From assembly GCA_018266775.1 (NCBI GenBank), contig JAFDZS010000001.1, positions 310,001 to 374,000 of the forward strand: 64,000 nucleotides of DNA, given 5' to 3'. Positions within the stretch are counted from its first letter, which is position 1. Each line of letters begins with the position of its first letter. The DNA comes from Bacteroidota bacterium (GTDB taxonomy: Bacteria > Bacteroidota > Bacteroidia > Chitinophagales > Chitinophagaceae). Below the pieces are notes generated by a model, which saw nothing but the letters and a program-made list of their open reading frames with translations, was not told the origin of the DNA and made no database searches. A program made the position numbers and the translations under genes. Of the stretch, positions 35,606 through 46,096 are shown piece after piece.

Positions 35606-35616
35606 AAAAAATTTGT

Positions 35617-36294
35617 ATGATCACAATTAACAACCTGGAAAAATATTACAGAACAGAGGAAGTGGAAACTGTTGCACTGAATAAACTTTCTATGTCAATT
35701 AAAGAAGGAGAATTTGTTGCTATTATGGGTCCTTCAGGATGCGGCAAATCTACCTTATTAAATATTTTGGGTTTGCTGGATGATGCTGATAACGGAAGTT
35801 ATGTATTCAATGGCATTGAAGTGGCCAAATTCAACGAGCGCAAAAGGGCCGATCTGCGCAAACGCAATATTGGTTTTGTATTCCAGAGTTTTAACCTGAT
35901 TGATGAACTGACAGTGTTTGAAAATGTGGAATTGCCGCTGATCTATACCGGTATTAAAGCAGCAGAAAGAAAAAAGCGTGTGGAAGAAGTGCTGGATAAA
36001 GTGCAGATCATGCACCGCCGCAATCACTACCCGCAACAATTATCGGGTGGCCAGCAGCAAAGGGTGGCCGTGGCCCGTGCAGTGGTGAACAATCCTAAAC
36101 TGATACTGGCCGATGAACCTACCGGTAACCTGGACTCCAGCAACGGTAATGAAGTAATGCAGATGCTGACCGACCTGAATGAACAGGGTACAACAATTAT
36201 TATGGTAACGCACAGTGAACATGATGCCAAGTACAGCCACCGCATTATACGCATGCTGGATGGGCAAACTGTTACCGAAAATATTCTGGTATAA
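35617..36294 (+). CDS. ABC transporter ATPase 1 (MacB/LolD type)
   Basis: A 225-residue stand-alone nucleotide-binding subunit. Walker A is GPSGCGKST (38-46), the Q-loop Gln is 90, the signature is LSGGQQQR (142-149), Walker B is LILADEP (162-168), the D-loop is NLDS (171-174) and the switch His is 199. All catalytic elements are intact. The sequence around Walker A and FVFQSFNLIDELTVFENVELPL is typical of the MacB/LolD/FtsE group, which powers mechanotransmission by FtsX-like permeases rather than direct transport. It should serve the permeases downstream, the first of which begins 105 nt away, the widest gap in the operon. Confidence 0.96.
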   Translation: MITINNLEKYYRTEEVETVALNKLSMSIKEGEFVAIMGPSGCGKSTLLNILGLLDDADNGSYVFNGIEVAKFNERKRADLRKRNIGFVFQSFNLIDELTVFENVELPLIYTGIKAAERKKRVEEVLDKVQIMHRRNHYPQQLSGGQQQRVAVARAVVNNPKLILADEPTGNLDSSNGNEVMQMLTDLNEQGTTIIMVTHSEHDAKYSHRIIRMLDGQTVTENILV

Positions 36295-36399
36295 TACAAT
36301 ACGGCATGCTGCATAACAATAGCCATGATTGCAGCACGCTGAACAGACCGGGATTAAGAACCGCCTTTATTCTTATTCATTCCAACTTAAAGTATAGCC

Positions 36400-38841
36400 A
36401 TGATTTCTTATTTTTTTAAAACAGCGTGGAGAAATCTTTTAAAAAATAAAGGCTACAGCGCCATCAATATTTTTGGCCTTGCTGTTGGCCTGGCCACCTG
36501 CCTCGTCATCATTCTTTATGTAACTGATGAACTGAGTTACGACCGTTTTTTCAATAACGCCGGCAGGATTTACCGCATTAACTCCGACATTAAATTTGGA
36601 GGCGCACACTTACGCATAGCCGAAACACCGGATATGATGGGCGAATTACTTAAAAAAGATTATCCGCAGGTGGAAGAATATACCCGGTTGTACACCAATG
36701 AAGGCGAAAAGCTGGTGAAAAAAGGCAGCGATTTTATCAGCGAACCAAGAGTGGCTTATGCAGATTCCACATTCTTCCGCATGTTTAACCTGCCCGCAGT
36801 TGAGGGAGATACCAAAACTGCATTGGACGAACCCAATACCGTTGTCATCAATACCACGATGGCTAAAAAATACTTTGGTGACGGGAATGTGATGGGCAAA
36901 ACACTGGAAATAAAAGCTGATGCAGGATTGGAGCCTTATAAAATTACAGCAGTGATAAAAGACATCCCTGGAAATTCGCACATGAATTTTGACATGCTTT
37001 TCTCTATGAAAAATGCGAATTACCAATGGGGGCAGCTGACCAGCCACAACTTCAGAACGTATATTCAGCTGCGGGAAGGAACGGACTATAAAGCGTTTGA
37101 AAAAAACTTTCCTGCTTATATAGATAAATATGTTTTGCCGCAGGTAAAACAATTCATGAATATTGGCACCATGGCCGATTTTAATAAAGCTGGCAATACA
37201 CTGGACTATTCTTTATTACCGCTTACCAAAATTCACCTGTACAGCGATTTTAGTTTTGAAATTACACCGCCGGGCAATATCCGTTACGTTTATATTTTCA
37301 GTGCGGTGGCTTTATTCATCTTATTGATTGCCTGTGTAAACTTCATTAACCTCAGTACAGCACGCAGCGCAAAACGGGCAAAAGAAGTAGGCATACGCAA
37401 AACATTGGGTACTGAAAGAAAAACACTCATTGCACAATTTCTTGCAGAGTCTGTGCTTACCGTTGTAGTATCCATGCTGATTGCGTTGTGTATTGCATGG
37501 CTCATACTTCCTTTCTTTAACGAAGTGGCAGGAAAATCCATAACCATGCAGCAGGTGCTGAATGGTAAAATACTGGTCACCATTTTTTTACTGCCCGTAG
37601 TAGTAGGTTTGCTGGCGGGCAGTTACCCTGCTTTGTATCTTTCCCGTTTTAACCCGGTAACGGTATTAAAAGGCAATACTTCAGCGGCATCATTTAAGAA
37701 AAGTAATTTAAGGAATGCGCTGGTGGTGTTCCAGTTTGCTGCTTCTATTATTTTAATTGTAGTTACTATTGTCATCTATAAACAATTGCATTTTATTCAA
37801 ACCCGGCAATTGGGTTTTAACAGGGACCAGGTGCTGATTATTGACGGCGCTTATGCACTGGACAATAACATTGATGCTTTTAAACAGGAAGTGCTGAAGA
37901 TGCCGGGTGTGAGCAGCGGAACCATCAGTTCATTTTTACCGGTATCAAAATCTTCCCGCAACGACAACTCTTATTCCAAAGATGCGGTAATGGATTCCAA
38001 AAACGGTATTGATATGCAAACCTGGCGGGTGGATTATGATTATATGAAAACACTGGGTATACAAGTTATTAATGGCCGCAATTTTTCAAAAGATTTTGGC
38101 AGCGATTCCAGTGCCATGATCATTAATGAAACCACTGCAAAGATTTTGGGCTACGATAATCCGGTAGGTCAGAAAATATATGCATTCAAAGGCAGTACCA
38201 ATAATCAATTGGTGGCCTATAACATTATTGGTGTGGTTAAAAATTTCAACTACGAGTCTATGCACCAGGATGTGGGCCCGCTTTGTTTTTTACTGAGCAA
38301 AAGTACCGGCCTGGCATCATTTAAAATAGATGCGGCAAAAGCATCTGCCATCATCCCGGAAGTGGAGCACCAGTGGAAAGCAATGGCTTCGGGTATGCCA
38401 TTCAGTTATCGTTTTCTCGATGATTCTTTCAACGATATGTACAGGGATGAACAGCGGGTTGGGCAACTGGCGGTATCATTTTCCATACTGGCCATTCTGA
38501 TTGCCTGCCTGGGATTATTTGGCCTGGCCACTTTTATGGCAGAACAGCGTACAAAAGAAATCGGCATCAGGAAAGTGCTGGGCGCCAGTGCCGGCAACGT
38601 GGTGCAAATGCTCAGCGGTGGTTTTATTAAACTGGTATTGCTGGCTTCCCTGTTTGCATTCCCCATTGCATGGTGGGCTATGGATAAATGGCTGCAGGAC
38701 TTTGCTTACCGCATCAGCATTCAATGGTGGGTTTTTGCAGCAGCAGCATTTGCCGCAATTATGATTGCATTGATAACGGTTAGTTACCAGGCAATAAAAG
38801 CTGCGTTGGCCAACCCGGTAAAATCTTTACGTACAGAATAG
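36400..38841 (+). CDS. FtsX/MacB-like ABC permease 1 of 8
   Basis: An 813-residue permease built as a duplicated unit: helix 1 (~18-42), a large periplasmic core domain (~43-290), three helices (~294-320, 347-372, 390-415), then helix 5 (~430-460), a second periplasmic domain (~460-685) and three more helices (~685-712, 740-765, 775-805). Each half carries a cytosolic coupling motif, KEVGIRKTLG at ~328 and KEIGIRKVLG at ~719, where the ATPase should dock. One chain can therefore supply both permease halves. The C-terminus is NPVKSLRTE. The second periplasmic domain has VDYDYMKTLG, a feature it shares only with permease 5. The stop is TAG, unlike the other seven. An inverted repeat TGCTGCA/TGCAGCA sits in the 105-nt gap upstream. 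Confidence 0.95.
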   Translation: MISYFFKTAWRNLLKNKGYSAINIFGLAVGLATCLVIILYVTDELSYDRFFNNAGRIYRINSDIKFGGAHLRIAETPDMMGELLKKDYPQVEEYTRLYTNEGEKLVKKGSDFISEPRVAYADSTFFRMFNLPAVEGDTKTALDEPNTVVINTTMAKKYFGDGNVMGKTLEIKADAGLEPYKITAVIKDIPGNSHMNFDMLFSMKNANYQWGQLTSHNFRTYIQLREGTDYKAFEKNFPAYIDKYVLPQVKQFMNIGTMADFNKAGNTLDYSLLPLTKIHLYSDFSFEITPPGNIRYVYIFSAVALFILLIACVNFINLSTARSAKRAKEVGIRKTLGTERKTLIAQFLAESVLTVVVSMLIALCIAWLILPFFNEVAGKSITMQQVLNGKILVTIFLLPVVVGLLAGSYPALYLSRFNPVTVLKGNTSAASFKKSNLRNALVVFQFAASIILIVVTIVIYKQLHFIQTRQLGFNRDQVLIIDGAYALDNNIDAFKQEVLKMPGVSSGTISSFLPVSKSSRNDNSYSKDAVMDSKNGIDMQTWRVDYDYMKTLGIQVINGRNFSKDFGSDSSAMIINETTAKILGYDNPVGQKIYAFKGSTNNQLVAYNIIGVVKNFNYESMHQDVGPLCFLLSKSTGLASFKIDAAKASAIIPEVEHQWKAMASGMPFSYRFLDDSFNDMYRDEQRVGQLAVSFSILAILIACLGLFGLATFMAEQRTKEIGIRKVLGASAGNVVQMLSGGFIKLVLLASLFAFPIAWWAMDKWLQDFAYRISIQWWVFAAAAFAAIMIALITVSYQAIKAALANPVKSLRTE

Positions 38842-38891
38842 CATATTACACGAACATCAGTTACAGTATACGCCAATCAAAAACACAACTT

Positions 38892-41279
38892 ATGTTTAAA
38901 AACTATTTACTTACAGGATTAAAAAACCTGCAAAAACATAAAGTATTCTCGTTGATCAATATTGTTGGCCTTACAGTAGGAATTGCCTGCTGCATCATGA
39001 TCGCCATCTATATTAAACATGAACTGAGCTACGATAATTTTCATACCAACAGCAATAACACGTACCGTATAGTACGGGTATCAGATTTTAATGGAGATGG
39101 AAACAACCGCAACATTGGCTGGGTATCCGGCCCGTATGCCGCAGCATTGAGAAATGATTATGCAGAAGCCATACAACATACTGTGCGTATACTACCGGAT
39201 AATGACCTGTTTGCATACCAGAATAATTCTTTTAACGAACAAAAAGTATATTTAGCAGACAGCAATTTTTTCAACTTCTTCAGCTTTCCCTTGCTGAAGG
39301 GAAATGCCACCAGTGTGCTGAACGATCCTGCAAGTATTGTACTTACTGCCAGCACTGCAAAAAAATACTTTGGCAACGATGATCCGATGGGTAAAGTAAT
39401 TACCATGAACGAAAAGCTTCAGCTTAAAGTAACGGGTATTGCCAAAGATGCGCCGCTGAATTCACACTTGTCATTTGATATGGTGGTGCCCTTATCTAAT
39501 TTCAGGCAGTATGATTCTGTACAGAATTTTCCCAACAACGGTTTGTATACCTACATTCAGCTGAACCCGAATGTGAATGTAAAACAACTGGAAAGCCACT
39601 TTCCGCAGTTTATGGATAAATACCTGGGCAAATACTTTGCTGCCAACGGTTTTAAAATTGGCCTTGCCGCAGAACCAATGAATAAAGTTTATTTTAACGA
39701 TACCGATCTTGATGGATTAAAGCACGGCAGTAAAAAAACCATTTGGGTATTTACATTGATTGGCATATTGATATTGGTGATTGCCTGCATCAACTTTATG
39801 AACCTGGCCAGCGCAAGGGCAACAGACCGTTCTAAAGAAGTGGGCCTGAGAAAAGTATTGGGTGCAGTAAGAAAACAATTGGTACAGCAATTTATTCTCG
39901 ATTCATTTTTGTATGTAACCATTTCCTGCATACTGGCATTGCTGGTGGTACAACTGCTGTTGCCGGCGTTCGGTAATTTACTGGGGCATCCGGTAACCGC
40001 TTTCTGGAGCGATCCTGCACTGTATATTTTTCTTGCAGCAGTGATTTTGGTGATTGGTTTATTGGCCGGTATTTATCCTGCACTGGTGCTGTCATCATTT
40101 TCACCCATAGAATCATTGAAAGGGAAATTGAAAGTGGGCAACTCCGGCGCATTTTTCAGAAAAGGACTGGTGATATTCCAGTTCAGCGTATCGGTCATGC
40201 TGATCATTGGTATCATCATTATTTCTGTACAAATGAACTATGTAAGAAACAAAGATCTTGGTTTTAATAAAGAACAAACACTGCTGGTAAGGATAGACAA
40301 CAGGGATATTTATAAAGAAAAGCAGCATTTTAAGCAAATGGTGGAAGCAGAACCGGGGGTGGCATCAGTATCATTAATGTCTGGCGAGCCCGGAGGTTTT
40401 CACGATAGATATGGTTTTGAAGCAGAAGCAAAACCCGGTGAAAAATTATTATTCAATACAGAATTTTCAGATTTCGAGTATGTAAAAACGTTAGGTTTAA
40501 AAATTATTGCCGGAAGAAATTTCTCTCCTGACTATCCTGCAGATTCAACCGGAGCAGTACTCATCAACAGATCTGCAGCCACTAACCTTGGCTATACACC
40601 CGAACAGGCTGTTGGCAAATGGATCAAAAATACCATGCGTGATACCATACACAGGAGTATTGTAGGCGTGGTGGAAGATTTTCATTTTGCTTCATTGAAA
40701 GAGCAGATCGGCCCGATGATCTTCTCCACCTATAAAGACTGGCGGGTGGCCGTGATACGCCTTAAGCCGGGCAATAACCTGCAGGCTACGGTAAAAAGCA
40801 TTGGTAAAGTATATGCAGCATCAGCTCCGGCATATCCGTTTGAATACAGTTTCCTGGATAAGCAATTTGATGGGCATTACAAAGATGAAATACGGGAAGG
40901 CACCATACTGAGTGTGTTCTCCACTATCGCCATATTGGTGGCGTGCCTGGGTTTGTTTGGCCTGGCATCATACACAGCAGTAAAAAGAACCAAGGAAATT
41001 GGTGTAAGAAAAGTACTGGGCTCGTCCATACCCGGTATCGTATTGTTACTCTCGAAAGATTTATTGAAACCCGTTTTCATCGGAACTGCAATAGCCATAC
41101 CGGCCGGTTATTATTTTATGAATAACTGGCTGCAGGGGTTTGCTTACCGCATCAGTATACAATGGTGGATGGTGGCAGCGGCCGCAATCATAGCTGTAGG
41201 CATTGCATTACTCACGGTGAGTTACCAGGCAATAAAAGCTGCATTGGCCAACCCGGTACAATCGTTACGTTCAGAATAA
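38892..41279 (+). CDS. FtsX/MacB-like ABC permease 2 of 8
   Basis: 795 residues. The N-terminal segment is YLLTGLKNLQKHKVFSLIN where its neighbours have AWRNL, so this copy diverges early. Coupling motifs are KEVGLRKVLG at ~315 and KEIGVRKVLG at ~701. The helix after the first periplasmic domain (~285-312) reads IACINFMNLASA. The second periplasmic domain carries EPGGFHDRYGFEAEA, not seen in the other copies, so it may recognise something different. The C-terminal tail is NPVQSLRSE, the only tail with Gln for Lys. Its last ~60 nt are nevertheless very close to those of permeases 1 and 3. It starts 50 nt after permease 1. Confidence 0.95.
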   Translation: MFKNYLLTGLKNLQKHKVFSLINIVGLTVGIACCIMIAIYIKHELSYDNFHTNSNNTYRIVRVSDFNGDGNNRNIGWVSGPYAAALRNDYAEAIQHTVRILPDNDLFAYQNNSFNEQKVYLADSNFFNFFSFPLLKGNATSVLNDPASIVLTASTAKKYFGNDDPMGKVITMNEKLQLKVTGIAKDAPLNSHLSFDMVVPLSNFRQYDSVQNFPNNGLYTYIQLNPNVNVKQLESHFPQFMDKYLGKYFAANGFKIGLAAEPMNKVYFNDTDLDGLKHGSKKTIWVFTLIGILILVIACINFMNLASARATDRSKEVGLRKVLGAVRKQLVQQFILDSFLYVTISCILALLVVQLLLPAFGNLLGHPVTAFWSDPALYIFLAAVILVIGLLAGIYPALVLSSFSPIESLKGKLKVGNSGAFFRKGLVIFQFSVSVMLIIGIIIISVQMNYVRNKDLGFNKEQTLLVRIDNRDIYKEKQHFKQMVEAEPGVASVSLMSGEPGGFHDRYGFEAEAKPGEKLLFNTEFSDFEYVKTLGLKIIAGRNFSPDYPADSTGAVLINRSAATNLGYTPEQAVGKWIKNTMRDTIHRSIVGVVEDFHFASLKEQIGPMIFSTYKDWRVAVIRLKPGNNLQATVKSIGKVYAASAPAYPFEYSFLDKQFDGHYKDEIREGTILSVFSTIAILVACLGLFGLASYTAVKRTKEIGVRKVLGSSIPGIVLLLSKDLLKPVFIGTAIAIPAGYYFMNNWLQGFAYRISIQWWMVAAAAIIAVGIALLTVSYQAIKAALANPVQSLRSE

Positions 41280-41298
41280 GCCATAAAAACAGGAAATA

Positions 41299-43674
41299 AT
41301 GATTAAGAATTTTTTTAAGATCACGTACAGGAACCTGCTCCGCAACAAAAGTTTCTCCCTGATCAATATCAGCGGGCTGGCCATTGGTATGGCCAGTGCC
41401 ATTTTAATTTTATTGTGGATACAGAATGAATTAAGCCACGATAAATTTCACGAAAAAGGAAGCCGCATTTACATTGCCAATAACAGGGACAAATTTAACG
41501 GCCAGGTTTGGGCATGGCCCACGACACCTAAGATAATGGCGCCCACATTAAAATTATCATACCCGGAAGATGTGGAAGATGCAGTACGGATCAACTTTGC
41601 CAATTTTTTATTTACTGTGGGTGAAAAACACCTGAACGTACAGGGAAATACCGTTGACTCCGGTTTCCTCAGCGTATTCAGTTTTCCGCTGCTTAAAGGC
41701 GATGCTACAAAAGCACTGGGCGGTGTGTACAATATTGTGATCACAGAAAAACTGTCTAAAAAATTATTTGGCGATGAAGATGCTATGGGTAAAGTGATCA
41801 GGATAGACAGTGTGGATAATTTTACGGTAACGGGTGTACTAAAAGATTTGCCCAACAACACGGCCTTCAATTTTGAATATTTACTGCCCTGGGCTTACCT
41901 GAAAAAAATTAACCAGGATGATGACAACTGGACTAATAATTCCATACAAACCTATATCCTGCTGAAACCCGGCGTATCGCAGCCGGCGTTCGATGAAAAA
42001 ATTAAAAACATCACCATCAGCCATACCACTAACAGCACATCACCCTCCACCACACAGGTGTTTACACAACTGTTCAGCGATCATTGGTTGTATTCAAAAT
42101 CGGAGAATGGAAAATATGTTGGCGGAAAAATAGAACAGGTTAAAATGTTTGCCATCATTGCAGGTTTTATTTTACTGATAGCCTGTATCAACTTTATGAA
42201 CCTGAGCACCGCACGCAGCGAAAAGCGGGCCAGGGAAGTAGGCATACGCAAAGTTGTGGGTGCAGAAAAAACGTCATTGATCATACAATTCATTTGTGAA
42301 AGCATTGTACTGGCATTGATTGCAGGTTTACTGGCACTGCTGCTGGTACAGATCAGTTTGCGTGCATTTAATACATTAGTAAGTAAACAATTGTTTGTTG
42401 AGTACAGCAATCCTTACTTCTGGATGATTGCACTTGGTTTTGTATTATTCACCGGGTTGCTGGCCGGCAGTTACCCTGCTTTTTATTTATCTTCTTTCAG
42501 GCCAATAAAAGTTTTGAAAGGAACTTTCAAAGCAGCCAATGCAGCAGTAACGCCGCGGAAAGTTTTGGTAGTACTGCAATTTACATTTGCTATTGCACTC
42601 ATCATTTGCACCATTGTGGTGGAGCACCAGATCAAGTATGCACAAAGCCGCGACAGCGGTTATGAAAAAGACCGCCTGGTATATACATTCATCCAGGGCA
42701 ACAATGAAAAACATTACGACCTGATCAAAAATGAACTGCTCAGTTCCGGTACAGCCGTTTCCGTTACCAAATCAATGAGCCCGATTACACAACGCTGGAG
42801 CGACAGCTGGGGCTATACATGGCCCGGCAGCAAACCCGGAGATGATAAAACAGATTTTGTGCGCTTTTCGTCTGATGCAGATTTTGTAAAAACCATGGGA
42901 GTAAAATTAGTGGCGGGCCGCGATATTGATATCAATAACTATCCTGCAGATTCCAATGCCATGCTGCTGAATGAAACTGCTGTAAGTGTAATGAAACTGA
43001 AAGATCCCATTGGTACTATTATCAGGGAAGATGATAACTCCGAATGGCATGTAGTGGGCGTGATCAAAGATTTTGTATTTGAATCGCCCTATCAAAAAGT
43101 CCAGCAACTGATGGTAAGCGGGCCTAAAAGCTGGTTCAACGTCATTCATTATAAATTAAACCCGGCGCTCAGTACCAGTAAAGCAATTGATATGGCCAGG
43201 AATATTTTTGATAAATATAATCCCGGGTATGGCTTCGACTATCATTTTGTTGATAAAGATTATGAACAAAAATTCTTTGCAGAAAAGCAATATGGTACGC
43301 TTGCTGCATTGTTTGCCGGTTTAACCATTTTTATTTCCTGCCTGGGTTTATTTGGTTTGGCAACATATATGGCCGAGAGCCGCATTAAAGAAATTGGTGT
43401 GCGCAAAGTGCTGGGTGCAGGTGTGGGCAACATCACCACATTATTATCCAAAGATTTTTTGAAACTGATAATGATCGCATTTTTAATTGCATCACCCATT
43501 GCGTGGTATTTTATGCACCAGTGGCTGCAAACTTATAACTACCGTGTGGGTGTGGAATGGTGGGTGTTTGCATTAACCGCTGCAGTATCGGTATGCATTG
43601 CCGTGGCAACGGTAAGCTACCAGGCCATTAAAGCTGCGCTGGCCAACCCGGTAAAATCTTTACGCACAGAATAA
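41299..43674 (+). CDS. FtsX/MacB-like ABC permease 3 of 8
   Basis: 791 residues, the shortest copy, starting 19 nt after permease 2. Coupling motifs are REVGIRKVVG at ~312 and KEIGVRKVLG at ~697. Just before helix 2 (~282) it has SENGKYVGGKIEQVKMF, and in the second periplasmic domain YTWPGSKPG. This ENG...GG plus WPG pair is shared with permeases 4 and 6. The 3' end, however, matches permeases 1 and 2 (SYQAIKAALANPVKSLR, serine codon TCT), so the gene looks mosaic. The loop after the second coupling motif is AGVGNITTLLSKDFLK. Confidence 0.95.
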   Translation: MIKNFFKITYRNLLRNKSFSLINISGLAIGMASAILILLWIQNELSHDKFHEKGSRIYIANNRDKFNGQVWAWPTTPKIMAPTLKLSYPEDVEDAVRINFANFLFTVGEKHLNVQGNTVDSGFLSVFSFPLLKGDATKALGGVYNIVITEKLSKKLFGDEDAMGKVIRIDSVDNFTVTGVLKDLPNNTAFNFEYLLPWAYLKKINQDDDNWTNNSIQTYILLKPGVSQPAFDEKIKNITISHTTNSTSPSTTQVFTQLFSDHWLYSKSENGKYVGGKIEQVKMFAIIAGFILLIACINFMNLSTARSEKRAREVGIRKVVGAEKTSLIIQFICESIVLALIAGLLALLLVQISLRAFNTLVSKQLFVEYSNPYFWMIALGFVLFTGLLAGSYPAFYLSSFRPIKVLKGTFKAANAAVTPRKVLVVLQFTFAIALIICTIVVEHQIKYAQSRDSGYEKDRLVYTFIQGNNEKHYDLIKNELLSSGTAVSVTKSMSPITQRWSDSWGYTWPGSKPGDDKTDFVRFSSDADFVKTMGVKLVAGRDIDINNYPADSNAMLLNETAVSVMKLKDPIGTIIREDDNSEWHVVGVIKDFVFESPYQKVQQLMVSGPKSWFNVIHYKLNPALSTSKAIDMARNIFDKYNPGYGFDYHFVDKDYEQKFFAEKQYGTLAALFAGLTIFISCLGLFGLATYMAESRIKEIGVRKVLGAGVGNITTLLSKDFLKLIMIAFLIASPIAWYFMHQWLQTYNYRVGVEWWVFALTAAVSVCIAVATVSYQAIKAALANPVKSLRTE

Positions 43675-43686
43675 AAGTACAGCACC

Positions 43687-46086
43687 ATGATAAAAAATTA
43701 TTTTACTATAGCGTGGAGAAACCTGCTGAAGAACAAAACATCTTCCTTTATAAATATTGCAGGGCTTGCTGCGGGCATGGCAGTGGCCATGCTTATTGGC
43801 TTCTGGATATATGATGAGGTATCGTATGACCAGTATCACACCAACTACAAACACATTGCAAGGGTAATGCAGCACCAGACATCCAATGGATATGTATTTA
43901 CTTCGGTAGCTATTCCTTTTCCATTGGGGGAGGAATTGCAAAGCAAAGACGGCAGCGATTTCAAATACATTGTACGTTCATCATGGAATGGCAGCCATAT
44001 ATTAAGCCTGGGCGATCAAAAGATTTCGGTAAGCGGTTCATACATGGATGCCGCTGCACCTAAAATGCTTACACTGAAAATGCAGGAAGGAAATAATGAC
44101 GGATTGAAGGAGATGAATACAATCTTATTATCTGCCGCTTCGGCTAAAGCTTTATTTGGCGATAAAGCTGCGTTGAACCAGGTGATAAAAATTGATAATA
44201 AACTGGATGTAAAAGTTACCGGTGTTTATGAGGATCTTCCGCACAATACTACATTTCGTGAATTAAATTTTATTGCGCCATGGGATTTATATGTATCGTC
44301 TGAACCGTGGATCAAAAATTCAATGACACAATGGGGCAACAATTCCTTTCAGTTGTTTGCACAAATAGCAGACCATGCCGATTTTGATGCAGTGAATAAA
44401 AAAATCATCAATGTAAAGCAAGACCGTGTTTCACCGGAAGAAAAAAAATTCAATGCTAAAATATTCCTGCACCCGATGCAGAACTGGCACCTGCACTCCA
44501 AATGGGAAAATGGTGTGAATGCGGGCGGCGCAATTGAATACGTACGCATGTTTTTAATTGTGGGCATATTTGTGTTACTGCTGGCCTGCATCAATTTTAT
44601 GAACCTGAGTACAGCACGCAGCGAAAAACGTGCAAAGGAAGTGGGTATACGTAAGTCCATTGGCTCACTGCGCAGCCAGCTTATTGGCCAGTTTTTTTCA
44701 GAGTCATTGCTGGTGGTGGCTTTTGCGTTCATCCTTTCTTTATTGATCACTCAGTTCACATTACCACTGTTTAATGATATTGCCGGAAAGCAAATGAAAG
44801 TACTGTGGGCAAATCCGGTTTTCTGGATGATGGGTATTGGCTTTGCACTGTTCACCGGAATTATTGCAGGCTGTTACCCCGCATTATACCTCTCTTCCTT
44901 CAAGCCGGTAAAAGTGTTGAAGGGTACATTTAAAGCCGGCCGACTTGCTGCTTTGCCCAGGAGGATACTGGTGGTGCTGCAGTTTACGGTATCGGTTACA
45001 CTAATTATTGGCACCATGGTGGTATACCGGCAAATTCAATATTCCAAAGACAGGCCGGTGGGTTATGACCGCAATGCGCTGATGATGGTGGAAGCAAAAT
45101 CACCAGATTTTATTGGTAAAGCAGCACTCATGCGCAACGAGCTGCTGGAAGAAGGCGCTGTTACACAGATTTCAGAATCATCCAGCCCGGTAACTGATGT
45201 ATGGTCCAACAACGGCGGTATGCGCTGGCCGGGTAAAGATCCTAACCAGGATGCCGACTTTGCCACTATCTGGATAAGCCATGATTTTGGTAAAACAGTA
45301 GGCTGGCATTTTAAGGAAGGCCGCGATTTATCAAGAGATTTTCCAGGTGATTCGTCCAGCATGGTCATTAATGAATCTGCTGTAAAATTCATGGGGCTTA
45401 AAGAACCAGTGGGTACAGTAATTTCCTGGGGCGATGAACCGCACGTAAGAAAATATACTGTTGTGGGTGTGATAGATGATATGCTGATGCAATCGCCTTA
45501 TGAACCTGTAAAACAAACGATATACTTATTGGGCCAGAATGATGATGTGAACTGGATCAACCTGAAACTGAACCCTGCAAAAAGTTTATCATCATCCATT
45601 GCTGCAGTGGAAGCTGCATTTAAAAAATATGTACCCAATGCACCATTCGAATACAAATTTGCAAATGAAGAGTTTGCCAAAAAATTTATTACAGAAGAAC
45701 GTGTAGGTAAACTGGCAGGCACATTTGCCATACTTGCGGTGCTCATCAGTTGCCTGGGCTTATTTGGTTTATCAGCATTTGTAGCAGAACAGCGCACCAA
45801 AGAAATTGGTGTGCGTAAAGTATTGGGCGCATCAGTTTTAAATGTTTGGCAAATGTTGTGTAAAGATTTTGTACAGCTCGTGATCATTGCCTGCGTAATA
45901 GCAGCACCATTGGCGTGGTATTATTTGCATAGCTGGTTAGATAAATATTCATACCGCACCACTATTTCTGTTTGGGTATTTGCAGGCGCATTTGTGGGTG
46001 CATTACTCATTACATTAATTACAGTAAGTTTTCAAAGCATTAAAGCAGCATTAATGAATCCTGTAAAAAGTTTACGTACCGAATAA
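43687..46086 (+). CDS. FtsX/MacB-like ABC permease 4 of 8
   Basis: 799 residues, starting 12 nt after permease 3. It begins IKNYFTIAWRNLLKNKTSS. Helix 2 starts near 283 after KWENGVNAGGAIEYVRMF. Coupling motifs are KEVGIRKSIG at ~317 and KEIGVRKVLG at ~705. The second periplasmic domain has GGMRWPGKDPNQ, placing it with permeases 3 and 6. The tail is SFQSIKAALMNPVKSLRTE with an AGT serine codon. It is the first of five copies (4-8) that use AGT there instead of TCN. Confidence 0.95.
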   Translation: MIKNYFTIAWRNLLKNKTSSFINIAGLAAGMAVAMLIGFWIYDEVSYDQYHTNYKHIARVMQHQTSNGYVFTSVAIPFPLGEELQSKDGSDFKYIVRSSWNGSHILSLGDQKISVSGSYMDAAAPKMLTLKMQEGNNDGLKEMNTILLSAASAKALFGDKAALNQVIKIDNKLDVKVTGVYEDLPHNTTFRELNFIAPWDLYVSSEPWIKNSMTQWGNNSFQLFAQIADHADFDAVNKKIINVKQDRVSPEEKKFNAKIFLHPMQNWHLHSKWENGVNAGGAIEYVRMFLIVGIFVLLLACINFMNLSTARSEKRAKEVGIRKSIGSLRSQLIGQFFSESLLVVAFAFILSLLITQFTLPLFNDIAGKQMKVLWANPVFWMMGIGFALFTGIIAGCYPALYLSSFKPVKVLKGTFKAGRLAALPRRILVVLQFTVSVTLIIGTMVVYRQIQYSKDRPVGYDRNALMMVEAKSPDFIGKAALMRNELLEEGAVTQISESSSPVTDVWSNNGGMRWPGKDPNQDADFATIWISHDFGKTVGWHFKEGRDLSRDFPGDSSSMVINESAVKFMGLKEPVGTVISWGDEPHVRKYTVVGVIDDMLMQSPYEPVKQTIYLLGQNDDVNWINLKLNPAKSLSSSIAAVEAAFKKYVPNAPFEYKFANEEFAKKFITEERVGKLAGTFAILAVLISCLGLFGLSAFVAEQRTKEIGVRKVLGASVLNVWQMLCKDFVQLVIIACVIAAPLAWYYLHSWLDKYSYRTTISVWVFAGAFVGALLITLITVSFQSIKAALMNPVKSLRTE

Positions 46087-46096
46087 ATCTATAGCC

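Noticed and set aside
36307-36336. Inverted repeat TGCTGCA/TGCAGCA in the gap before permease 1
   Set aside because: A 7-bp stem with a 16-nt loop and no T-run; too weak to call a terminator or internal regulatory site.
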